From contig CAIRNL010000012.1 of assembly GCA_903879975.1 (NCBI GenBank), positions 1 through 17,041 on the forward strand: 17,041 bases of DNA, in the 5' to 3' direction. The first letter of the stretch is position 1, and every line of letters starts with the position of its first letter. The notes beneath the pieces are model-generated. The model saw only the letters and a list, made by a program, of their open reading frames with translations, was not told the DNA's origin and searched no databases. The position numbers and the translations under genes are program-made. Positions 6,343 to 13,171 of the stretch are shown piece after piece. The stretch is from an uncultured Chloroflexota bacterium. GTDB taxonomy: Bacteria > Chloroflexota > Anaerolineae > Caldilineales > Caldilineaceae.

Positions 6343-6933
6343 ATGGCATTTGATGCGATTTTTGTCGACCGCGATGGGACGATCAATGTGGAACAGTCAG
6401 ACTACGTCAAATCTCTCGACGAATTTGAGCTGTTGCCAGGTGCGATCGAAGCCCTGGTTCGTCTCAGCGACCTCGGTATTCCCATCATCATCGTGACCAA
6501 TCAGTCTGCCATCGGGCGTGGGCTTACCTCTGCCGCACGGATCGACGAGATTCACGCAGCGTTGACGGCGCAGGTCTTGGCTGCGGGTGGCAGGCTGGAC
6601 GCAATCTATGTATGTCCGCACCATCCGGAAGCGCGCTGTTCCTGCCGTAAGCCCAAGCCAGGAATGCTGCTTGCTGCCGCGGCCAGGTTCGGCATTCAAT
6701 TGCGCCGCAGCGTGCTTATTGGGGACAGCGTGACCGATCTCGGTGTGGCCAGGGCAGTGGGCTGCACGCCCATCATGGTGCGCACTGGGCTTCATGCGCA
6801 GGAAGTGGCCGCACTGGCCAAAGAAGATTTGTCGGTGTTGTTGGTGAATGACCTGTCCGACGCAGTAAGTTGGCTTTTGGCGAACGCGGAAATGTCTACA
6901 CACCGCCCGCCCGATCCAGCGGATAGAGTGTAG
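6343..6933 (+). CDS. gmhB: D-glycero-D-manno-heptose 1,7-bisphosphate 7-phosphatase (HAD family)
   Basis: 196 residues. HAD motif I FVDRDGTIN has the nucleophile Asp9 and acid Asp11. Motif II is VTNQSAIGRG (51-60), motif III lies in KPKPGM (103-108) and motif IV is IGDSVTD (126-132). The GmhB zinc loop is present as CPHHPEARCSC, with ligands Cys91, His93, Cys99 and Cys101. The family removes the C7 phosphate of heptose 1,7-bisphosphate, giving the 1-phosphate used by HddC. HisB-N phosphatases share the fold and zinc loop, but no histidine gene is nearby. The ATG at 6343 matches the family start MAFDAIFVDRDGT. Its ribosome-binding site is poor, and an in-frame GTG at 6265 would add 26 residues and run through the hairpin at 6275-6295, so I prefer the ATG. 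Confidence 0.9.
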   Translation: MAFDAIFVDRDGTINVEQSDYVKSLDEFELLPGAIEALVRLSDLGIPIIIVTNQSAIGRGLTSAARIDEIHAALTAQVLAAGGRLDAIYVCPHHPEARCSCRKPKPGMLLAAAARFGIQLRRSVLIGDSVTDLGVARAVGCTPIMVRTGLHAQEVAALAKEDLSVLLVNDLSDAVSWLLANAEMSTHRPPDPADRV

Positions 6934-6959
6934 GCCGATCGTCACTGGAGTATACCCGG

Positions 6960-9359
6960 ATGTGTGCATGTCCATTTCTGGGGCTTTACGACGACGCAAC
7001 GATCATGTTGAGCGAGGGCACTGCTGCTCATCGTTGTTACGCCACGAAACCCCCCATCTCCCCTACTGAGAACCATCAAGCGTACTTCTGCTTGTTAGAT
7101 GATTATTCGTCCTGTCAGTTTTTCTTGGCTGCCCGATCGACAGGAGCTCAGAAACCGGACCTGACTGCCAGGCGGCCCGCTCTGTTGCGCCGCACTAGGC
7201 GGGGCACTCTGGTATTCTGGGCAGCGGTGATGGCAGCTGTTCTCATCCTGGTTGCCGCCATTGGAGGGCAGGAGAATTGGCCAATGTGGCCACACGCGAT
7301 TCCAGGTACGGCGGAGAGGGCGTTTCGCCGCGCGGCAAACAGTACGCTGATGCCTTTGCCGAGTGCAACCAGGCTCGAACGCCCGACTGCGTCCCTTGTG
7401 CTATCGGATGCGCCAGCTTCGTCTGCTGGAATCACTGCAGAGCGTACTGGAGTTCAGCCACCGCCAGACAGGGCAAAGTTTGTTGTCTTTTCGCCGACGA
7501 GAACATCGAGCCTATCCACCAACCAGTTGTTCCTGGCACCGAAGATTGGAAATGCAGGTTGGTGGGATAACGAATCGCCTGTTCAGCGTGGCCTGAACGA
7601 TTCGTTCTTGTATGTCGGTTCGACCGGCGGGCGTATCTACATCAGTGCTGCTCGATTTGACTTGGAGGAGTTGCCGCGCGGAGCCTTGCTGACGGCAGGG
7701 TCGCTCACGTTGACTGGTGTGGCGGATAGCCGTCTAGACCCAACACTGGATTCTACCTGGTTGGTACAAGTGATATCTGAGCAGCAGTTGGGTTCTTTGG
7801 TGGGCACCGACTTTCTTGCCCTCTACAGTGCACCGTCTTCGATCACGCTGTTCCCTGAACTGCAGACGGGTGATTTACAGAAGGACGGGAAAAATGTGTG
7901 GAACTTTGATGACAGTACGCTCCGTTGGGTAGAGCAGGAGCGGATCAACGGAGCGAAGTCGGTCACAGTGCGGATCGTCGCTGCGACCGGCAGTGATCAA
8001 GATACGCTCTTCGGATGGGATAGCGGGCTGGGCCTAAAAACTGAAAATAACGGCCCGCAGTTGCTGCTTGAATATGCGCCTCCCCCCGCGACCCCACCCC
8101 CATTCCCAACAACTCGCTTTGTCGTTGCGACGGCTACGCCGGTGCCCGAGAATGTTCTGACGGTTGTTGCCCTGCAGGGTACGGCGACAACCGTCGCGCA
8201 GACTACTGGAACCTATACGCCGCTACCCTATTTCATCACACCGACACCGTTCCCGCAGAACCTGGAAACAGTACAAGCACGCGCTCTGGCATTGGGGCTG
8301 CCAGTTGTTGTTCTCGAAACTCCGGTTGCACTCGATGCGGCAACAGAGACGGCTGTCGCAGAATACGCGACAGCCGTTGCCCTGACCACGGGTACGTTCA
8401 CCCCAGTTCCGACAGGCTTTGTAACGCCTTTTGTTGTGGTGCCGTCGCCGCTTGCGGAGAATTCTCTGACGGCGGTTGCTCGGACGACCCAAGCCGCTCA
8501 GGCCGAACTGACCGCTAGCGAAACGGCGACGTCTCTGCCCTGGAATGCGGTGATCGGTGAATTTGTTGTGGCAACTCCGTTGCCTGAAAACGTGGCGACG
8601 GCTGCTGCTTTGTCCATTCAACAGACTGCCAGCGTCCAACTGCTTGGCCCTCCAACGGCAACCCCATTTCAATGGATCGTGATTACGCCCACTCCGGTGC
8701 CGCAGCCGACAGCTACAGCGACTCTGCCTGTTTTGCTTCCACAGAAAGCGTTTACAGCAACGCCGATTCCAACCGCCACTGAAGTAACGCCAGATAGTTT
8801 GCCGGACGAGTTCAGGAATCTGGTCTTTTTCAAGACGAATCGTGGTAGCGGCGAAGAGACCTGGTTTTATGCTCCTGCCTCCGGTGAGTCAGGGAAGATC
8901 ACGCGCGATTGGGTTTATCCGTTAGCGCAAAAGCAGCTGGCGTTATCTCCTGATGTCAACCATGCCGTGATCGTAAAGCGGGATTCGAACAATATTGCCC
9001 AATTGTTCATCCGTTCGTTCGAGTATGGAAGTGAAAAGCAGATCACGAATTTTGGCAGGGATAGCTACGATCCAGCCTGGTCTCCAAAGGGTGACTGGAT
9101 TGCATTTGTCAGTACGAACTCAGGTAACGATGAGATCTATCGCATCTCGCCTGACGGAAGCGTTGTCGAGCAACTCACAAGCAATCAGTGGGAGTGGGAC
9201 AAACATCCTACCTGGTCCCCGGACGGACAGCAGATTGTGTTTTTCTCGAATCGCGATTCTGGTCGGCGTCAGCTGTGGACTATGAACGCTGATGGGTCAA
9301 ACCCGCAGCCGTTCCTGATCTCTGCCTATGAAGACTACTATCCGATTTGGGCACGGTGA
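6960..9359 (+). CDS. Membrane-anchored surface protein: DNRLRE-like region, Thr/Pro-rich repeats, TolB-type propeller repeats
   Basis: 799 residues. A basic cytoplasmic N-terminus (1-83) leads to one membrane segment (about 84-102, FWAAVMAAVLILVAAI), so residues 103-799 are probably outside the cell. Residues 170-373 form a beta-rich domain (DSFLYVGSTGGRIYISAARFD, then a hydrophobic strand ending LLLEYAP) that resembles DNRLRE/CBM96-type modules. Residues 374-612 are a Thr/Pro/Ala-rich stretch of degenerate units built on PENVLTVVALQGTATTVAQT and TGTYTPLP. Residues 618-799 contain PD40 propeller repeats (DPAWSPKGDWIAFVSTNSG, HPTWSPDGQQIVFFSNRD, WTMNADGS). I do not know a specific function; binding of, or linkage to, the polysaccharide is an inference from position. 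The ATG at 6960 has GGAG (6947-6950) 9 nt before it, but the first 80 residues look weakly coding and a later start is possible. Confidence 0.85.
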   Translation: MCACPFLGLYDDATIMLSEGTAAHRCYATKPPISPTENHQAYFCLLDDYSSCQFFLAARSTGAQKPDLTARRPALLRRTRRGTLVFWAAVMAAVLILVAAIGGQENWPMWPHAIPGTAERAFRRAANSTLMPLPSATRLERPTASLVLSDAPASSAGITAERTGVQPPPDRAKFVVFSPTRTSSLSTNQLFLAPKIGNAGWWDNESPVQRGLNDSFLYVGSTGGRIYISAARFDLEELPRGALLTAGSLTLTGVADSRLDPTLDSTWLVQVISEQQLGSLVGTDFLALYSAPSSITLFPELQTGDLQKDGKNVWNFDDSTLRWVEQERINGAKSVTVRIVAATGSDQDTLFGWDSGLGLKTENNGPQLLLEYAPPPATPPPFPTTRFVVATATPVPENVLTVVALQGTATTVAQTTGTYTPLPYFITPTPFPQNLETVQARALALGLPVVVLETPVALDAATETAVAEYATAVALTTGTFTPVPTGFVTPFVVVPSPLAENSLTAVARTTQAAQAELTASETATSLPWNAVIGEFVVATPLPENVATAAALSIQQTASVQLLGPPTATPFQWIVITPTPVPQPTATATLPVLLPQKAFTATPIPTATEVTPDSLPDEFRNLVFFKTNRGSGEETWFYAPASGESGKITRDWVYPLAQKQLALSPDVNHAVIVKRDSNNIAQLFIRSFEYGSEKQITNFGRDSYDPAWSPKGDWIAFVSTNSGNDEIYRISPDGSVVEQLTSNQWEWDKHPTWSPDGQQIVFFSNRDSGRRQLWTMNADGSNPQPFLISAYEDYYPIWAR
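8136..8690 (+). repeat. Degenerate Thr/Pro repeat units inside the surface protein gene
   Basis: In the encoded protein (residues 393-576) units open with TPVPEN, TPFPQN, TPVALD, SPLAEN and TPLPEN at residues 393, 429, 454, 496 and 539. They continue as a Thr/Ala-rich helix-like stretch (TAVA, TTVAQT) and several end in TGTYTPLP or TGTFTPVP followed by a Val/Phe strand. Spacing is 25-44 residues. DNA identity between units is low, so the repeat is old or selected at protein level. Confidence 0.6.
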
Positions 9360-9424
9360 TTTGTTGGGCTGTGGATGGAGGGGGCGGGATGCGAGGCCTC
9401 GAGCGCTGAGGATAGAGAGCAAAC

Positions 9425-11140
9425 ATGAACGCTGTTGAGCTTTGGAAGTTGATGGCACCGTTGCGAAAGTGGTGGTGGCTATTGCTCCTTGCGGGTCTAT
9501 CGGCAGGAGCATCGAGTGTCGCCTACGGTCTGACAAAACCGCCTCTGTATGAATCGCGTTCGACGCTGATGGTCGGCACTATCGTTCAGAATCCGAATCC
9601 GCAGACGTCGGAGGTGTACGCGTCGCAGGCCTTGGCGGCTACCTATGCCAACATGGCGATGCGCGATCCAGCCAAACAAGCTGCGATGCGTAGCCTGGAA
9701 ATGGACTGGCTGCCAACCTATTCTGTGTTGAACCCTCCGAACTCACAAGTGCTCGAGATTCGTGCGATCGATGTGGATGCGCAGCGTGCACAACAAGTTG
9801 TCAATGCGATCATCCACTATCTCATCGGCATCAGCCCGGAAGGCAATACGCTCAGACATCGTAACGAATTTCTGCAAGACCAGCTTCAGAAATTGGAGGA
9901 GGGTATTCGAACAACAGAACTGGCGATTGAGCATGCTCAGAATGACCTTGCTGCCGCGCTGAGTGCCAGAGATATCCGTGCAAAAGAGGATGAAATCCGT
10001 GCACTGGAAGGCAAGATGACAGCGTTGCAGGATAGCTATGCGGCACTCCTGAGCAACACATCGCAGGGGTCTCTCAATACAATTCAGGTGCTGGAGCCTG
10101 CAACATTGCCAACTCAGCCAGTGGACTCGGGGCTGTTGCTGACAGTCGTGATTGCCGTGCTGGTGGGCGTACTCTTCGCTGTCGGTGGCGCCTACTTTCT
10201 GGAGTTTGCCGATGATCGCCTTCAGACCGCGGATCGTGTCAAAGACCAAACCAGTCTTTCCGTGCTCGGGGCATTCCCCCTCTCCATTCATGCGGGGAAT
10301 TCGCACGGCGCTTTAGTCATGCTGGAGGACAGTTACGGGACAGCAGCTGAGTCGATTCGTGTGTTACGGACTAACTTGTTGTTTGCATCGGTTGACCACG
10401 AACTTGGCAGCCTTTTGGTTTCAAGCCCCGTGCCCGGCGAAGGGAAATCGTTTGTGAGCTCCAATCTTGCCGTTGCGTTTGCGCAGACGGGGCAGCGCGT
10501 AGTTTTGCTCGATGCCGACCTGCGCAAGCCGTCTCTGCATCGGATATTTGATCTGGTAAATAATGTGGGTATCACGAGTGCACTGATATCGGACATGGTT
10601 TCTTTGGGCACTTTGGTACAGCAGACCGTGATTCCCGAATTGCATGTGATCACGTCTGGACCCTTGCCGCCCAATCCGTCAGAGCTGTTGAGTTCGACTA
10701 AAATGGAGAGACTCCTGCGACAACTGGAGGAGCAGTACGATCTCGTTGTGGTTGACAGCCCCCCAGTCACGGTGGTGTCCGACACTGCGGTACTGGCAAG
10801 CCGGGCTGATGGAGTGCTGATCGTGCTTTCAGCCGATCGGTCTCGTCGCGATCTTGCGCGGAATGCATTGGCTGCACTGGATCAGGTGAATGCCCGTGTG
10901 CTTGGAGCCGTGCTCAATCGAACAAACGCAACTCGACATGGCTTCTACTATTCGCTCCGCAAAGAGTATGGTAACCAGTACTACGGCGCGCATTACACTT
11001 CTCGGCCAAAGAAAAAGTCGGCCTCTCCTGGCGCTGTGCCTTCGGTAAGCGAGTCCGTCACCGCTTCCGGCGTTGTCAGTAGCGTGTCAGGCAATGGGTC
11101 TGCTGGCAGGCCAATCGCAGAAAGGACAAAACTGCAATAA
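9425..11140 (+). CDS. Polysaccharide co-polymerase fused to bacterial tyrosine kinase (Wzc / CpsC-CpsD type)
   Basis: 571 residues. A Wzz-like region runs from the first membrane helix (about 16-36) through a periplasmic-type coiled coil (145-205) to a second helix (237-259). The BY-kinase domain follows with Walker A PVPGEGKSF (335-343), Walker A' VVLLDADLRKP (359-369) and Walker B YDLVVVDSPP (438-447). A Tyr cluster near the C-terminus (Tyr508, 509, 515, 519, 520, 524) is the expected autophosphorylation site. An Ala/Ser/Val-rich tail ends the protein. By family knowledge it controls chain length and export, with activity cycled by tyrosine phosphorylation. Both modules in one chain is the form usual in Gram-negative bacteria. 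The residue after GKS is Phe where Thr is common. AGAGAG (9414-9419) precedes the ATG by 5 nt. A phosphatase gene follows directly. Confidence 0.92.
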   Translation: MNAVELWKLMAPLRKWWWLLLLAGLSAGASSVAYGLTKPPLYESRSTLMVGTIVQNPNPQTSEVYASQALAATYANMAMRDPAKQAAMRSLEMDWLPTYSVLNPPNSQVLEIRAIDVDAQRAQQVVNAIIHYLIGISPEGNTLRHRNEFLQDQLQKLEEGIRTTELAIEHAQNDLAAALSARDIRAKEDEIRALEGKMTALQDSYAALLSNTSQGSLNTIQVLEPATLPTQPVDSGLLLTVVIAVLVGVLFAVGGAYFLEFADDRLQTADRVKDQTSLSVLGAFPLSIHAGNSHGALVMLEDSYGTAAESIRVLRTNLLFASVDHELGSLLVSSPVPGEGKSFVSSNLAVAFAQTGQRVVLLDADLRKPSLHRIFDLVNNVGITSALISDMVSLGTLVQQTVIPELHVITSGPLPPNPSELLSSTKMERLLRQLEEQYDLVVVDSPPVTVVSDTAVLASRADGVLIVLSADRSRRDLARNALAALDQVNARVLGAVLNRTNATRHGFYYSLRKEYGNQYYGAHYTSRPKKKSASPGAVPSVSESVTASGVVSSVSGNGSAGRPIAERTKLQ

Positions 11141-11218
11141 GCTGCCTTGCCGACACTTTGGCTGCCGTTTCTTGCGCAACAGTGCTGCCCGGTTACAGGA
11201 AGGTTAGGCTGCAACTCC

Positions 11219-11731
11219 GTGTTTCTATCGGATGGCGAAGAGGGTCTGGGTACGATACACCTGCTCGTTGTCTGCACAGCCAATGTGTGCCGATCGCCGC
11301 TGGTCGCTGCGCTCATCCAACAACGGCTGGCCGATACCAATCTCAGCGAGGGCATTCGGGTAGAGTCGGCTGGGGTATATGGACACACCGGGGACTCCAT
11401 CGATCCTGTTGTTCTAGATCTCCTGCGTGAACTGGGTATCGAGCCGGCAGCACATCGGGCTACCCCAGTCGAAGAAAGTGCATTATATGGAGCCGACCTC
11501 GTGCTCGTGATGGAAGAAGCACACCGGCAGTCCCTCTTCTACCGCCTGCCGGCTGCACTGCCGAAAATTTTCATGCTGAGTGAGCTGGCAGGGCGCTACG
11601 AGGATATCCGTGACCCGCATGGGCAGGATCTGGCAGACTATCGCGCAACGTTCGACCAGGTGACGGAACTGTTGGAAGCGGGCTGGCCTACGCTCATGCA
11701 GAAGCTACAAAAGAAAAACACTGGCGCCTGA
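11219..11731 (+). CDS. Low-molecular-weight protein tyrosine phosphatase (Wzb-like)
   Basis: About 170 residues. The P-loop VVCTANVCRSPL has the CX5R signature (Cys19 and Arg25 from the start used here), and the general acid lies in EDIRDPHGQD (Asp132). VESAGVYG is also typical. Such enzymes remove phosphate from the Tyr cluster of the partner BY-kinase, the product of the preceding gene, resetting polysaccharide assembly. The start is uncertain. I chose GTG 11219 because the catalytic Cys normally lies within the first 20 residues; GGAAGG at 11198-11203 is 15 nt away, which is far. A TTG at 11147 in the same frame would give 194 residues and almost abut the kinase gene. The stop overlaps the loop of a hairpin terminator. 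Confidence 0.88.
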   Translation: MFLSDGEEGLGTIHLLVVCTANVCRSPLVAALIQQRLADTNLSEGIRVESAGVYGHTGDSIDPVVLDLLRELGIEPAAHRATPVEESALYGADLVLVMEEAHRQSLFYRLPAALPKIFMLSELAGRYEDIRDPHGQDLADYRATFDQVTELLEAGWPTLMQKLQKKNTGA

Positions 11732-11743
11732 GCCGGTGCTTTT
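11714..11743. terminator. Bidirectional intrinsic terminator overlapping the phosphatase stop
   Basis: CACTGGC (11719-11725) pairs with GCCGGTG (11732-11738), including one G-T pair. It has a six-base loop and is flanked by AAAAA on the left and C plus TTTT on the right. Read leftward, the A-rich flank becomes a long T-rich tail, so it also suits the convergent small gene on the minus strand. The TGA of the phosphatase is in the loop. Confidence 0.7.
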
Positions 11744-11779
11744 GTGGTCAGATGGGCGGGAAGGGAACCGGTGTGTCCG

Positions 11780-11968
11780 TCAGCGCGTGGTCATATGCGT
11801 CGACAGTGCGGAGCCCCCTGGTTTCAATCCCCAGTTCTCGATCGGCTGTTCCTCGAGCGAACTGTCGAGTTCCATGGCTCTGCGTGTCATCGCAGTCGCT
11901 GCAAGTAGCAGAACAAACGCCCCGATTCCAACACTGATGAGAATGGCAGCTGTGATGGCGATGAGCAT
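11780..11968 (-). CDS. Probable small single-pass membrane protein, unknown function
   Basis: 62 residues: MLIAITAAILISVGIGAFVL and further hydrophobic residues form one membrane helix (about 2-26). A short basic/acidic tail follows (TRRAMELDSSLEEQPIENW) and the end is PGGSALSTHMTTR. AGGGGG lies 7 nt before the ATG on the minus strand, a good ribosome-binding site for so short a gene. A terminator-like hairpin lies beyond its stop (11714-11743). I do not recognise a family. The clean N-terminal helix, charged tail and ribosome-binding site argue for a real gene, but the length leaves doubt. It is the only minus-strand gene inside the polysaccharide cluster. Confidence 0.55.
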   Translation of the reverse strand: MLIAITAAILISVGIGAFVLLLAATAMTRRAMELDSSLEEQPIENWGLKPGGSALSTHMTTR

Positions 11969-12162
11969 CCCGTTTCCCCCTGCGTACGCAGTCTGGTCAA
12001 ATCAACCGACGTGCTTCTAGCCTGCCACAGAACAGGGTAGACCGCCAGTGACAAAAGTCTTGCTTTTGGGAAGTAAGGTTTTGGGGAGCCTCCGGGCGGC
12101 AAGGGCGGATTTTTTTGCCGTGCCAGGGCAGCACTGTCTACCGGCCACGTGGGGGGCGCTCG

Positions 12163-12183
12163 TCGATTGTCTGTGCCAATCGA
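12163..12183. promoter_or_regulatory. Operator-like inverted repeat upstream of the acyltransferase gene
   Basis: TCGATTG (12163-12169) and CAATCGA (12177-12183) form a perfect 7+7 inverted repeat with a 7-nt spacer, the shape of a dimeric regulator site. It lies in the roughly 400-nt gap (11969-12377) between the divergent small gene and the acyltransferase gene. The rest of the gap shows weak hairpins at 12052-12068 and 12097-12120 and a possible -10 TACGAT at 12311-12316 without a clear -35; I see no gene in it. Confidence 0.35.
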
Positions 12184-12377
12184 TCTGCTGCGGCGTGTCA
12201 ATCCCCCATGAGAGTACCCTATCGTAGAGGCGGCACATCGTAAGGGTCAGGTCAGTGTTGTTGGCAGCGACTGTCAGTGAAGTGCAAGCTGAAGTGACGA
12301 TTTTTCCTGTTACGATAACCTCCGAAGAGCACAACGTATCGCCGTGAGTTCACCGATGCTCTACCGGATAGTCACTG

Positions 12378-13154
12378 ATGGAGGTGGATGGCTGTCTTGT
12401 GTCTCGTATGCACGTGTCTGACAACGCCGCCCAGGCGTTAGCCCTTTATATCCGTCGGCAGGCCAGCAGTCCCTTCCGATACTTGCTCGAGCAACTATTT
12501 TTTCTGCTGCTTGGCTGGATACCAACAGCTCTAGGGATAGGCATTCGAGCCGTGTTGTATCGATTGCTCATGCAGATGAATGGCATTGCTGCGATTGAGA
12601 ACAATGTCAGAATATGCTACGCCGACTCTATCCGGCTTGGGCGCAATGTCTACCTCGATCAGGGCGTCTATCTGCATGCTTCTCCGAACGGCATTCAGAT
12701 CGGTGACAACTCATTTGTGATGCACGGTTCCGTGCTGCATGTCTATAACTTTCGCAACCTTCCACACGCGTTCATCCAGATCGGTGCCAACAGCCTGATC
12801 GGTGAGATGAATGTCTTGCGTGGTCAGGGGGGCATCACGATCGGGAATCGCGTCTACACGGCGCCCCTGGTGCAGATGCTGGCAGTCAACCATGTCTTCA
12901 ACGATCCGTCCGTACCCATGGTCGATCAGGGCATTACCGCCGATGGCATCGTGGTCGAAGATGATGTCTGGATCGGGGCCGGTGCAATCGTCACAGATGG
13001 TGTACGCATTGGCAGGGGGGCTGTGGTGGCCGCCGGTGCCGTGGTGACGGGCGACGTTCCGCCCTACACGGTTGTTGGGGGTGTACCGGCCAAGGTACTG
13101 CGAGTGATCGACGGATCCGTCTCGAACGAATCAGGGCGACCGGTTTACTACTAA
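12378..13154 (+). CDS. Hexapeptide-repeat (left-handed beta-helix) acyltransferase
   Basis: 258 residues. After a hydrophobic/amphipathic N-terminus (about 35-65), residues 70-240 carry hexapeptide repeats of the form [IV]-G-x-x-x-[VL]: IRLGRNVYLDQGVYL, IQIGDNSFV, IQIGANSLIG, ITIGNRVYTAP, VWIGAGAIVTDGVRIGRGAVVAAGAVVTGDVPPY. They end in the family closing motif VVGGVPAKVLR. His172 in AVNHVFNDP is the likely catalytic His. Such enzymes of the maltose/galactoside O-acetyltransferase type move acetyl or another acyl group from acyl-CoA to a sugar; here the polysaccharide repeat unit is the probable target (inference). The start is weakly supported: no good ribosome-binding site precedes ATG 12378, and ATG 12408 is an in-frame alternative. 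Confidence 0.88.
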   Translation: MEVDGCLVSRMHVSDNAAQALALYIRRQASSPFRYLLEQLFFLLLGWIPTALGIGIRAVLYRLLMQMNGIAAIENNVRICYADSIRLGRNVYLDQGVYLHASPNGIQIGDNSFVMHGSVLHVYNFRNLPHAFIQIGANSLIGEMNVLRGQGGITIGNRVYTAPLVQMLAVNHVFNDPSVPMVDQGITADGIVVEDDVWIGAGAIVTDGVRIGRGAVVAAGAVVTGDVPPYTVVGGVPAKVLRVIDGSVSNESGRPVYY

Positions 13155-13171
13155 AGTGAAGGGAAGATGTC

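Noticed and set aside
7318..7328. GGCGTTTCGCC, the same core as the terminator at 1105-1160
   Set aside because: It lies inside the surface protein gene, without the long arms, and is explained by the codons of ERAFRR.
8136..8690. Repeat region considered as a CRISPR array or DNA tandem repeat
   Set aside because: Units vary in length and sequence and stay in one open reading frame, so they are protein-level repeats.
11736..12020. 94-residue plus-strand frame after the phosphatase
   Set aside because: It starts inside the terminator stem and is opposite the better-supported small membrane protein gene; no ribosome-binding site or family.
12017..12334. 105-residue minus-strand frame in the gap before the acyltransferase
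   Set aside because: Composition looks non-coding and no ribosome-binding site or recognisable motif is present.
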